Positions 1 to 5,712 of a stretch of DNA of 5,835 nt are shown in pieces. Source of the stretch: CAIWHR01 sp040007035 (GTDB taxonomy: Bacteria > Pseudomonadota > Gammaproteobacteria > Burkholderiales > Casimicrobiaceae); contig JBDTVU010000183.1 of the NCBI GenBank assembly GCA_040007035.1, forward strand, positions 1 through 5,835. Reading direction: 5' to 3'. How positions within the stretch are numbered: the first letter of the stretch is position 1; every line of letters starts with the position of its first letter. Both the position numbers and the translations under genes were made by a program. The notes beneath the pieces are model-generated. The model did not search any database. It was not told where the DNA came from and saw only the letters and a list, made by a program, of their open reading frames with translations.

Positions 1-1752
1 GCCGCGGTCACCGGCGTCCGCTTCGAGCGCAACGCGACCAACGTCGGCTTCGTCGGAAGCTGCAACCGCGGCGCGGAGGTCGCGCGCGGCGAGCGCCTCG
101 TGTTCCTCAACAACGACACCATCGTCACGCCCGGCTGGATCGACGCTCTTGAGGACGTGTTCGCACGCCGTCCGGACGCCGGGCTCGTCGGCGCGAAGCT
201 CGTCTACCCGGATGGTCGGCTGCAGGAGGCCGGCGGCATCGTGTGGCGCGACGGCTCGGCGTGGAACGTCGGCCGCGACGACGACCCCGGCCGCCCCGAG
301 TACAACTATCTGCGCGACGCCGACTACTGCTCGGGCGCCTGTCTCGCGATTCCCGCCGCGCTGTTCCGCGAGGTCGGCGGCTTCGATCCGCGCTATGCCC
401 CTGCTTATTACGAGGACACCGATCTCGCGTTCGCGGTGCGCGCGGCCGGCCGCGCCGTCGTCTACCAGCCGGCGGCGACAGTCGTCCACTTCGAAGGCGC
501 GACCGCCGGCACCGACGAGTCCGCCGGCGTCAAGCGCCACCAGGCGGTCAACCGCAATGCATTCGCGGCGAAGTGGCACGCCGAACTCCAGGCGCATCGT
601 CCGCACGGCGAGCGCCCGGACCTCGCGCGTGACCGCGGCGTGGCGCGGCGGGTGCTCGTCGTCGATGCCCGGATGCTCACGCCTGACCAGGACTCCGGCT
701 CGCAGCGGATGCAGGCTTTGCAGGAGCTGCTGGTCGAGCTCGGCTGCAAGGTAACGTTCGCTACCGACAGCCTCGAGCACCGCGCACCGTACGTCGCCGA
801 CCTGCAGCAGCGCGGCGTCGAGGTCGTGTACCGTCCGTACCGGAAGTCGATCGCCGCGCTGCTCGACGCGCGCGGCACCGAGTTCGACATCGTCGTGCTG
901 TCGCGCCACTACGTCGCGGCAAAGCATCTGGCCGCGGTGCGCGCGTTCGCGCCGCAGGCGCTCGTCGTGTTCGACACCGTGGACCTGCATTTCCTGCGCG
1001 AGGAGCGGCAGGCGGTGCTCGCCGGCGGGACGGCGGCGAAGGTCGTCGCCGGCGCGCAGCGCAACGACGAACTCGATCTGGTTCGCGCCGCCGACGTGAC
1101 GCTCGTCGTTTCGCCGGTCGAGCGGGCGCTGCTCGCGGAACTGCTGCCGGCGGCACGGGTGGCGATCGTGTCGAACATCCACGACGAGCAGCCCCAGGGC
1201 CGGCCGTTCGCCGAGCGCGCCGGGCTGCTGTTCATCGGCGGCTTCCAGCATCCGCCGAACACCGACGCCGTGCTGTGGTACGCCCGCGAGGTGCTGCCGC
1301 TGTTGCGCGAACGGCTGCCCGGCGTGGCGACGACGATCGTCGGCGGCGACGTGCCGGCAACCGTGTCGGCGCTCGCCGCGGAGGATTTCATCGTCGCCGG
1401 TCACGTCCCTGACGTCGCGCCGCATTTCACCGTCAGCCGGGTCTCGATCGCCCCGCTGCGCTACGGCGCCGGCGTCAAGGGCAAGGTGAACCTCGCGATG
1501 AGCTACGGGTTGCCGGTGGTGGCGACAGCGGCGGCGGTCGAGGGCATGCACCTGACGTCCGGCGAGGACGCGCTGGTCGCCGACGATGCCGCGGGATTCG
1601 CCGACGCGATCGTGCGCCTTTATGGCGACGAGGCGCTGTGGTCGAAGCTCAGCGCCGGCGGTCGCGAGAACATCCGCCGTCATTTTTCGCGCGCCGTTGC
1701 GAAACGCGCGCTCGCGGATCTGCTGGCGCTGGCGCCGCCGCGCGTGCGCTGA
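1..1752 (+). CDS. Two-domain glycosyltransferase (GT2 + GT4), 5'-truncated by the window edge
   Basis: The frame is open from base 1 without an upstream stop, so 583 codons are seen and the N-terminus is missing; the GTG at 100 lies inside the conserved GT2 core and is not a real start. Domain 1 (window residues 1 to about 190) is a GT-A family 2 transferase. It has NVGF (14-17), the metal/nucleotide-sugar motif FLNND (35-39), SGAC before GGFD, and the acidic pair in YYEDTD (residues 138-139), followed by HFEG. Domain 2 (about 217-575) is GT-B/GT4-like. It starts with RVLVVDAR, has a glycine-rich turn in FIGGFQHPPN, and carries the donor-site region APLRYGAGVKGKVNLAMSYGLP split over two strands and a helix. 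No signal peptide or membrane segment is visible. By family it should transfer sugars from activated donors during O-antigen, capsule or exopolysaccharide assembly in the cytoplasm; sugar and linkage cannot be read. It ends 18 nt before the convergent trmB stop. Confidence 0.9.
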   Translation, partial: AAVTGVRFERNATNVGFVGSCNRGAEVARGERLVFLNNDTIVTPGWIDALEDVFARRPDAGLVGAKLVYPDGRLQEAGGIVWRDGSAWNVGRDDDPGRPEYNYLRDADYCSGACLAIPAALFREVGGFDPRYAPAYYEDTDLAFAVRAAGRAVVYQPAATVVHFEGATAGTDESAGVKRHQAVNRNAFAAKWHAELQAHRPHGERPDLARDRGVARRVLVVDARMLTPDQDSGSQRMQALQELLVELGCKVTFATDSLEHRAPYVADLQQRGVEVVYRPYRKSIAALLDARGTEFDIVVLSRHYVAAKHLAAVRAFAPQALVVFDTVDLHFLREERQAVLAGGTAAKVVAGAQRNDELDLVRAADVTLVVSPVERALLAELLPAARVAIVSNIHDEQPQGRPFAERAGLLFIGGFQHPPNTDAVLWYAREVLPLLRERLPGVATTIVGGDVPATVSALAAEDFIVAGHVPDVAPHFTVSRVSIAPLRYGAGVKGKVNLAMSYGLPVVATAAAVEGMHLTSGEDALVADDAAGFADAIVRLYGDEALWSKLSAGGRENIRRHFSRAVAKRALADLLALAPPRVR

Positions 1753-1776
1753 CGGCTGGCAACGACGCCGTCAGCG
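1747..1776. terminator. Perfect 10-bp inverted repeat across both convergent stop codons
   Basis: CGCTGACGGC (1747-1756) is the exact reverse complement of GCCGTCAGCG (1767-1776), with a 10-nt loop. The left arm contains the TGA of the glycosyltransferase gene (1750-1752) and the right arm the TGA of trmB (1773-1771). The same hairpin would form in either transcript, as expected of a bidirectional terminator or 3'-end stabiliser. No T-tract follows on either strand, so it does not meet the classical Rho-independent definition. Confidence 0.5.
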
Positions 1777-2505
1777 GCGCCGGAACACGACGTCCCACAC
1801 GCCGTGGCCGAGGGCGAGGCCGCGCGCCTCGAACTTCGTCAGCGGCCGGTGGGCGGGCCGTGGCGCGAACCCGTCCGCCGTGTTGACGAGCGCCGGCTCC
1901 GCGGCGAGCGTCGCGAGAATCTCCTGCGCGTATTCGTCCCAGTCGGTTGCCACGTGAAGATAGCCGCCCGGCGCGAGCCGAAGCGCAAGCTCGTGGACAA
2001 ATCCGGCCTGCAGCAGTCGTCGCTTGTGGTGGCGTTTCTTCGGCCACGGGTCCGGGAAGAACACGTGGATGCCGGCGAGCGAATCGGGGGCGATCATCGC
2101 GGCGACGACCTCGACCGCGTCGTGGCGGATCACGCGTATGTTCGCGAGCGCCGCCTCGTCGATGCGTTTGAGCAGGCTGCCCACGCCCGGCGCGTGGACC
2201 TCGATGCCGGTGAAGTCGTGGCCGGGATGTGCCTGCGCGATGGCCGCCGTCGTCTCCCCCATGCCGAAGCCGATCTCGAGGATCCGTGGCGCGCGGTGGC
2301 CGAACACGCGATCGAAGTCCGGTGGCGTCGACTGGAACGGCACGCCGAAGCGCGGCAGCAATTCGTCGAGTGCGCGCTGCTGCGCCGGCGACATCCGGCC
2401 CTGCCGCAGCACGAAGCTGCGCACCGGCCGTCGGTGCGGCGCGCAGGCCGGCACGTCGTCAGGCTGCCCGGTCACAGAGCGCCCCCGCGTCAGTACCGCT
2501 GCCAT
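1771..2505 (-). CDS. trmB: tRNA (guanine-N7-)-methyltransferase
   Basis: TrmB uses S-adenosylmethionine to make 7-methylguanosine at position 46 of the tRNA variable loop. The 244-residue product shows the family landmarks in order: RSFVLRQGR near the N-terminus, SAM-binding EIGFGMG (77-83), GIEVHAPGVG (100-109), RHDAVEV (127-133), the signature FFPDPWPKKRHHKRR (149-163), ATDWDEY (186-192), RPLTKFEARG (220-229) and a C-terminal GHGVWD. Length is close to the E. coli enzyme (about 239). The ATG at 2505 overlaps the upstream gene by 16 nt. A GTG at 2475 is a serious alternative: it lies 14 nt after the upstream TGA, has a GGGGG tract about 6 nt before it, and gives an N-terminus closer in length to E. 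coli TrmB (234 aa). It is the last gene of the thiS-thiG-unknown-trmB series; thiG-trmB proximity is common in betaproteobacteria. Confidence 0.95.
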   Translation of the reverse strand: MAAVLTRGRSVTGQPDDVPACAPHRRPVRSFVLRQGRMSPAQQRALDELLPRFGVPFQSTPPDFDRVFGHRAPRILEIGFGMGETTAAIAQAHPGHDFTGIEVHAPGVGSLLKRIDEAALANIRVIRHDAVEVVAAMIAPDSLAGIHVFFPDPWPKKRHHKRRLLQAGFVHELALRLAPGGYLHVATDWDEYAQEILATLAAEPALVNTADGFAPRPAHRPLTKFEARGLALGHGVWDVVFRRR

Positions 2506-3152
2506 CCGGTGTCGGTGAGCCGACGCTGAAGCGATGCCGGCTTCGCGGCGCCGGCCGGCGTGTACAGGACGACGAGCGTGTCCGCCCCTGTCCACGTCAC
2601 GGCCGCGTCCTCCCACGCGGCGCCGCTCGTCCACGCCGACTCCTTGCGCACGCCGTCGCGCGCGACGCGCCATACCGTGAGCTCGTTGCTGCAGCGGGTC
2701 GCGCAGAAATCGGCGACGGCGAACCGCTGCCGGTCCGGCGACACTTTCGGCTCGGCCGGCAGCTCGGTGCGGCGCCCCGTCGCGCGCTGCAGCAGCAGGA
2801 AGCCGATGGTGTCGCCGTCGGTCGTGTACAGCACGACGGCGTCGATCTCGTTGACGACGTCCCACAGGCTGTACGTGCGACCGCCGTTGATCGCCTCGGT
2901 GTCGGCGAACGTCTCGGTGCCGGACGGATAGAGCGACACGGCGAGCGTGGGCCCGTTGCGCACCGCGAGACCCGGGAGACGCTTCAACTGCACGGCCTCG
3001 ACCAGCCGACCGCAGTGCGCCGGGCCCTCGGCTTCGGCGCAGAGCGTGGCGACTTCCTGCGGCGTCGGTGCGGCGTGCGCGACTGCTGCGGCGGACAGCG
3101 CGCCCAACGCCAGCGCCGCCGCAATGGCGCGCGGTCGCGACGGCGACGCCAT
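2490..3152 (-). CDS. Exported protein of unknown function, between thiG and trmB
   Basis: I do not recognise this 220-residue protein. Residues 1-27 form a Sec-type signal peptide: basic start (SRPR), Ala/Leu-rich core and an AHA-AP cleavage site at about 27/28, with no lipobox cysteine. The mature part is soluble and contains four cysteines in two close pairs (C38/C47 and C150/C154), suggesting periplasmic disulfides. The strand-rich segments VVLYTTDGDTIGFLLLQR and VSPDRQRFAVADFC, and the later WTGADTLVVLY, resemble blades of TolB/WD-type propellers, but the protein is too short for a whole propeller. This is a visual impression, not a domain hit. The start is chosen from the TGATG overlap with the thiG stop (one shared base at 3152), the signal peptide directly after it, and lack of homology-like sequence upstream. 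The 3' end overlaps trmB by 16 nt. Co-transcription with thiG is likely; no role in thiamine synthesis follows. Confidence 0.82.
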   Translation of the reverse strand: MASPSRPRAIAAALALGALSAAAVAHAAPTPQEVATLCAEAEGPAHCGRLVEAVQLKRLPGLAVRNGPTLAVSLYPSGTETFADTEAINGGRTYSLWDVVNEIDAVVLYTTDGDTIGFLLLQRATGRRTELPAEPKVSPDRQRFAVADFCATRCSNELTVWRVARDGVRKESAWTSGAAWEDAAVTWTGADTLVVLYTPAGAAKPASLQRRLTDTGWQRY

Positions 3153-3964
3153 CAGCCGATGAGGCCGGACGTCGGCGAGCTCGGGCTCGCGGCGTAGAGC
3201 TTGCGCGGCATCCGCCCGGCGAGGAACGCATCGCGGCCGGCGACGACGGCGAGCTTCATCGCGCGCGCCATCCGCACCGGATCCTGCGCCAGCGCGATCG
3301 CGGTGTTCATCAGCACGCCGGCGCAGCCCAGCTCCATCGCGATCGCCGCGTCGGACGCCGTGCCCACGCCCGCGTCGACGAGGACCGGCACCTTCGCCGC
3401 CTCGATGATGAGCTTCAGGTTCCACGGATTGAGGATGCCCATCCCCGAGCCGATCAGCGACGCGAGCGGCATGATCGCGACGCAGCCGATCGCCTCCAGC
3501 TCGCGCGCGATGATCGGGTCGTCGGACGTGTAGACCATCACCTGGAAGCCGTCGCCGATGAGCGTTTCGGCCGCCTTCAGCGTTTCGCGGACGTTGGGGA
3601 ACAGCGTCTGCGGGTCGCCGAGTACCTCGAGCTTCACCAGCGTGTGGCCGTCGAGCAGCTCGCGCGCGAGGCGCAGCGTGCGCACCGCGTCGTCGGCGCT
3701 GTAGCAGCCGGCGGTGTTCGGCAGGTACGTGAACTCCGACGGCGGCAGTGCGTCGAGCAGCGACGGCGAGTTCGGATCCTGGCCGATGTTGGTGCGGCGG
3801 ATCGCGACGGTGACGATCTCGGCTCCGGACGCGACGATCGCCTCGCGCGTCTGCCCGAAGTCCTTGTACTTGCCGGTGCCGACGAGCAGCCGCGAGCCGT
3901 ACGCGCGGCCGGCGATCACCAGCGGATCGGCGATGGCGGAAGCGGGCGTGTGGGGTGCGTTCAT
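3152..3964 (-). CDS. thiG: Thiazole synthase ThiG
   Basis: ThiG condenses 1-deoxy-D-xylulose 5-phosphate, dehydroglycine and the sulfur of ThiS thiocarboxylate into the thiazole phosphate of thiamine, in the cytoplasm. The 270-residue product is full length for the TIM-barrel family. Visible landmarks are LLVGTGKY (26-33), a SGAEIVTVAIRR strand (46-57), NTAGCYSA (83-90), the LVKLEVLGDP strand holding the Schiff-base lysine (K111), the phosphate loop region PLASLIGSGMGILNP (166-180), VPVLVDAGVGTASDAA (192-207) and GVLMNTAIA (216-224). The ATG at 3964 has no Shine-Dalgarno sequence but a TAGAAT box 6 nt before it, so its message may be leaderless. thiS lies 61 nt upstream and supplies the sulfur carrier. 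The stop overlaps the ATG of the next gene by one base. No key residue appears to be missing. Confidence 0.97.
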   Translation of the reverse strand: MNAPHTPASAIADPLVIAGRAYGSRLLVGTGKYKDFGQTREAIVASGAEIVTVAIRRTNIGQDPNSPSLLDALPPSEFTYLPNTAGCYSADDAVRTLRLARELLDGHTLVKLEVLGDPQTLFPNVRETLKAAETLIGDGFQVMVYTSDDPIIARELEAIGCVAIMPLASLIGSGMGILNPWNLKLIIEAAKVPVLVDAGVGTASDAAIAMELGCAGVLMNTAIALAQDPVRMARAMKLAVVAGRDAFLAGRMPRKLYAASPSSPTSGLIG

Positions 3965-3970
3965 GGTGTG

Positions 3971-3998
3971 ATTCTACGCCCCGGGGCGACCGACCGAA
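3971..3998 (-). promoter_or_regulatory. Candidate thiG promoter abutting the start codon
   Basis: On the minus strand a TAGAAT -10-like hexamer (3976-3971) stands 6 nt before the thiG ATG. A weak -35-like TTCGGT (3998-3993) lies 16 nt further upstream. The spacing puts the expected transcription start on or next to the A of the ATG, so the transcript would be leaderless; the absence of a Shine-Dalgarno sequence agrees. The spacer contains the perfect 12-bp palindrome CGCCCCGGGGCG (3988-3977), which could be an operator or chance in GC-rich DNA. Confidence 0.45.
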
Positions 3999-4025
3999 GA
4001 CGCCGGCGGCCGTTCGGCGCGACCG

Positions 4026-4229
4026 TCAGCCGCCGCCGACCGCGGCGACGATTTCGAGCCGGTCGTCGGCAGCGAGCGCGGTGTCGGCGTAGCGGCTCTT
4101 CGGCACGATCGCGCCGTTCTTCTCGATGGCGATCCGCTTGCCCTCGAGGTCGAGCTGCCGGACCAGCTCGGCCAGCGTCTTTGGTGCGGGCTCGAACCTG
4201 CGCGCGGTGCCGTTGACGGTGATTTCCAT
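4026..4229 (-). CDS. thiS: Sulfur carrier protein ThiS
   Basis: ThiS is a ubiquitin-fold sulfur carrier. Its C-terminal glycine is adenylated by ThiF, loaded as thiocarboxylate, and handed to ThiG. The 67-residue product has the usual length (E. coli 66) and layout: MEITVNG first strand, TLAELVRQLDLEGKRIAIE helix and strand, the IVPKSRY segment (41-47), DDRLEIVAAV strand and the essential C-terminal diglycine (here VGGG). The ATG at 4229 is chosen because MEITVNG matches the family N-terminus; a longer in-frame reading from 4271 would add a Pro/Arg-rich tail and run through the promoter-like sequence. There is no Shine-Dalgarno sequence, and a TAGAAT box stands 8 nt before the ATG. thiG follows 61 nt downstream. 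No thiF, thiO or thiC is in the window. Confidence 0.95.
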   Translation of the reverse strand: MEITVNGTARRFEPAPKTLAELVRQLDLEGKRIAIEKNGAIVPKSRYADTALAADDRLEIVAAVGGG

Positions 4230-4237
4230 GGCTGCCA

Positions 4238-4266
4238 ATTCTACGTGCCCGCGCGGCGGCTCCGAA
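4238..4266 (-). promoter_or_regulatory. Candidate thiS promoter abutting the start codon
   Basis: On the minus strand the layout is TTCGGA (4266-4261), a 17-nt spacer, TAGAAT (4243-4238), 8 nt, then the thiS ATG. The -10 is good (5 of 6 to TATAAT) and the -35 weak (3 of 6 to TTGACA). The predicted start falls 1-2 nt before or on the ATG, implying a leaderless or nearly leaderless message. No TPP-riboswitch-like sequence fits in this 67-nt gap, so any thiamine control would act otherwise. Confidence 0.5.
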
Positions 4267-4276
4267 CGCATCGGGC

Positions 4277-4294
4277 CGCGCCGGGCGGGGCGCG
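4277..4294 (-). terminator. Weak hairpin after the anti-sigma gene
   Basis: Starting two bases after the anti-sigma stop codon, CGCGCC (4294-4289) and GGCGCG (4282-4277) form a perfect 6-bp GC stem with a 6-nt loop. It lies between the anti-sigma gene and the thiS promoter, where a transcription boundary is expected. There is no T-tract, and short GC stems arise easily at this base composition, so the call is tentative. Confidence 0.25.
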
Positions 4295-4296
4295 CG

Positions 4297-4488
4297 TCAC
4301 TCGCGGTACTGGCGCATCGCGAGGCGCAGCACCCGCATCTGGTGCTCGAAGCGCGAGCACGCCCGGCACACGAGGAGGTGCACGCGCAGCCGGATCCGCT
4401 CGCCCCACGAGAGCGACCGGTCCTCTCCCTGCGACAGGAGGCGGGTGACGTCGCGGCAGCTCTGGGAATGCGTCAACTTGTGCAGCAA
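4297..4488 (-). CDS. Small zf-HC2 anti-sigma factor, soluble; start uncertain
   Basis: The roughly 60-residue protein carries the zinc-binding anti-sigma signature. Counting from TTG 4488, C11 is followed by HLLVCRAC, giving H37-x3-C41-x2-C44. The middle (DRSLSWGERIRLRVHL) matches the usual helix of small zf-HC2 anti-sigmas partnered with this sigma type. There is no transmembrane segment, so it should act in the cytoplasm, binding the sigma factor and possibly releasing it when the zinc thiols are oxidised; the redox role is inference from zinc anti-sigma relatives. It lies directly downstream of the sigma gene. No ATG or GTG is available in frame: candidates are TTG 4488 (63 aa, GGAA 8 nt upstream) and TTG 4476 (59 aa). 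An out-of-frame ATG at 4520 overlaps the sigma stop as ATGA, so a coupled or shifted start is possible. Confidence 0.8.
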   Translation of the reverse strand: MLHKLTHSQSCRDVTRLLSQGEDRSLSWGERIRLRVHLLVCRACSRFEHQMRVLRLAMRQYRE

Positions 4489-4516
4489 GGCGTCGGTTCC
4501 GGCACGTTTCGGGAGT

Positions 4517-5101
4517 TCATCGCGGGCGGCCTTCGCCGGCGAACCAGTTCTGCTCCAGGCACTGGCGAAGCGCCATCCTGGCCCGGTACAGGATGACCCA
4601 GAGGTTATTCGCGGTGATCGTCAGTTCCTTACAGATCTCGTCGGTCTCGAGCTCCATCACCTCGCGCATCATGAACACCCGGGCGGTGTTGGGAGGCAGC
4701 TTTTCGAGGCAGAAGTCCATCATCTCCATGAACTGCCGGCGGTTGAGCGCCGCCTCGGGGTCGCCCCAGTCGGCCGGCGGCGCGTCCCAGCCGCCGCGGT
4801 CGTCGAACAGTGCGTCGAAATCCTCGATGTCGAGCTCGGCGTCGAGGCCGCCGAACGAGGCGACCGCCTGCGGCTCGCGCTGCTTCTTGCGGATCGCGTC
4901 CACGACTTTGTGCTTCAGGATCCCGGTCAGCCACGTCTTGAGGCTCGACCGGCCGGAGAACCCGCTGCCGGACAGCGCGGCGACGAGCGTTTCCTGGACG
5001 ACATCCTCGGCCAGGTCCGGGTCGCGAAGCTGCAGTCGGGCGACGCGCAGCAGGTAGCCGCGGTGCACATTGATCTGACTCGCGAACGCGGCGTCGGCCA
5101 T
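4517..5101 (-). CDS. ECF-type (group IV) RNA polymerase sigma factor
   Basis: This 194-residue protein has only the two essential sigma regions. Region 2 (about 13-76) contains HRGYLLRVARLQLRD, the AEDVVQETLVAAL helix (31-43) and the SSLKTWLTGILKHKVVDAIRKK DNA-melting/-10 helices (52-73). An acidic, Trp-containing linker (about 88-116) follows, then region 4 (about 120-183) with FCLEKLPPNTARVFMMRE (130-147), LETDEICKELTITANNLWV and LYRARMALRQCLE as the -35-binding helix-turn-helix. By sequence character it belongs to the RpoE-like proteobacterial group encoded next to a small zf-HC2 anti-sigma, here immediately downstream. In some relatives, such as the Neisseria pair, it serves oxidative-damage responses; the target genes here are unknown. 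The ATG at 5101 fits the family N-terminus, and longer readings run into the divergent promoter region. There is no Shine-Dalgarno sequence; a TGG-CACAAT box lies 6 nt upstream. Confidence 0.93.
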   Translation of the reverse strand: MADAAFASQINVHRGYLLRVARLQLRDPDLAEDVVQETLVAALSGSGFSGRSSLKTWLTGILKHKVVDAIRKKQREPQAVASFGGLDAELDIEDFDALFDDRGGWDAPPADWGDPEAALNRRQFMEMMDFCLEKLPPNTARVFMMREVMELETDEICKELTITANNLWVILYRARMALRQCLEQNWFAGEGRPR

Positions 5102-5107
5102 GGCCCG

Positions 5108-5116
5108 ATTGTGCCA
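5108..5116 (-). promoter_or_regulatory. Candidate extended -10 upstream of the sigma gene
   Basis: On the minus strand TGG-CACAAT (5116-5108) resembles an extended -10 (TGn followed by a hexamer with 4 of 6 matches to TATAAT). It ends 6 nt before the sigma-factor ATG, the same geometry as at thiG. I see no convincing -35 at 16-18 nt. The 84-nt gap to the divergent DUF3300 start (5102-5185) must hold the regulatory signals of both genes. Confidence 0.35.
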
Positions 5117-5185
5117 GAGCCGTGCGGCGCCGGACGCAGGTGTTTGACGGTAAACTGCGCCCTGTTCGCGCCCCGAGCCGAGCCC

Positions 5186-5712
5186 ATGACCCCATTGCTG
5201 CGCCGTTGCCTTCCCGGCCTGTTCGCGCTGGCGGCTCTGCTGCCGCCCGGCGTTTCCGCCCAATCCGCGCCGGTCTCGGCGTCGGCGCCGGCGTCGCAGG
5301 AGCAGCTCGATTCGCTGCTCGCGCCGATCGCGCTGTATCCCGACCAGTTGCTTGCGCAGGTGCTGATGGCGTCGACCTATCCGCTCGACGTCGTCTCGGC
5401 GGCGCGTTTCGTCAAGGCGAACAAGGACTTGAAGGGCGACGCGCTCGACAAGGCGCTCGAGGGTCAGAGCTGGGACCCGAGCGTACAGTCGCTGGCGGCG
5501 TTCCCGCAGGGGCTCGAGATGATGAACGACAAGCTCGAGTGGACGTAGAACGTCGGCGACGCGTATCTCGCCGACCAGTCGCGCGTGATGTCGACGGTTC
5601 AGATGCTGCGCGAGAAGGCGCGCGCCGCCGGCAACCTCAATGACAGTGACCGGCAGAAGGTCGTCGTGCAGGAGAAGACGATCATCATCGAGCCGGCCAA
5701 GGCCGAGGTTGC
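5186..5712 (+). pseudogene. DUF3300 gene remnant with internal amber codon, truncated
   Basis: From ATG 5186 the frame encodes a Sec signal peptide (residues 1-25, cleavage at VSA-QS) followed by sequence typical of exported DUF3300 proteins: LDSLLAPIALYPDQLLAQVLMASTYP split over two helices, VVSAARFVKANKDLKGDAL, SWDPSVQSLAAFPQ (95-108) and MMNDKLEWT (112-120). Codon 121 is TAG (5546-5548) where the family usually has Gln, so CAG to TAG is the simplest reading. The same frame then continues as good DUF3300 sequence (GDAYLADQSRVMSTVQMLR, REKARAAGNL, VVVQEKTIIIEPAKAEV) up to codon 175 at 5710. There the resemblance ends abruptly where the family continues with a Val/Tyr/Pro-rich stretch. As written, only a 120-residue N-terminal fragment would be made. 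The function of DUF3300 is unknown; it is an envelope-associated family. The ribosome binding site is weak. Confidence 0.8.

Noticed and set aside
2506..3231. N-terminal extension of the trmB frame to a 486-residue protein
   Set aside because: The extension is Arg-rich shadow sequence of the exported-protein gene. TrmB homology begins only after 2505.
3153..3425. N-terminal extension of the exported-protein frame
   Set aside because: It lies inside thiG in another frame with low-complexity sequence. The signal peptide and the TGATG overlap place the start at 3152.
3068..4216. 382-codon open frame on the + strand opposite thiG
   Set aside because: The translation is Arg/Ala/Asp-rich low-complexity sequence, and it is antisense to an unmistakable thiG. 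It is a codon-bias shadow of high-GC coding DNA.
4230..4296. TPP riboswitch upstream of thiS
   Set aside because: The gap is only 67 nt, contains no recognisable THI-box elements such as a CTGAGA core, and the putative promoter sits next to the ATG.
5144..5156. TTGACG and TAAACT as a promoter for the DUF3300 gene
   Set aside because: The two hexamers are only one base apart and cannot serve together as -35 and -10. TAAACT alone lacks a partner at 16-18 nt.
4445..5185. Long + strand frame running in frame into the DUF3300 gene
   Set aside because: The part before 5186 is antisense to the sigma factor and not protein-like. The signal peptide beginning at 5186 marks the true start.
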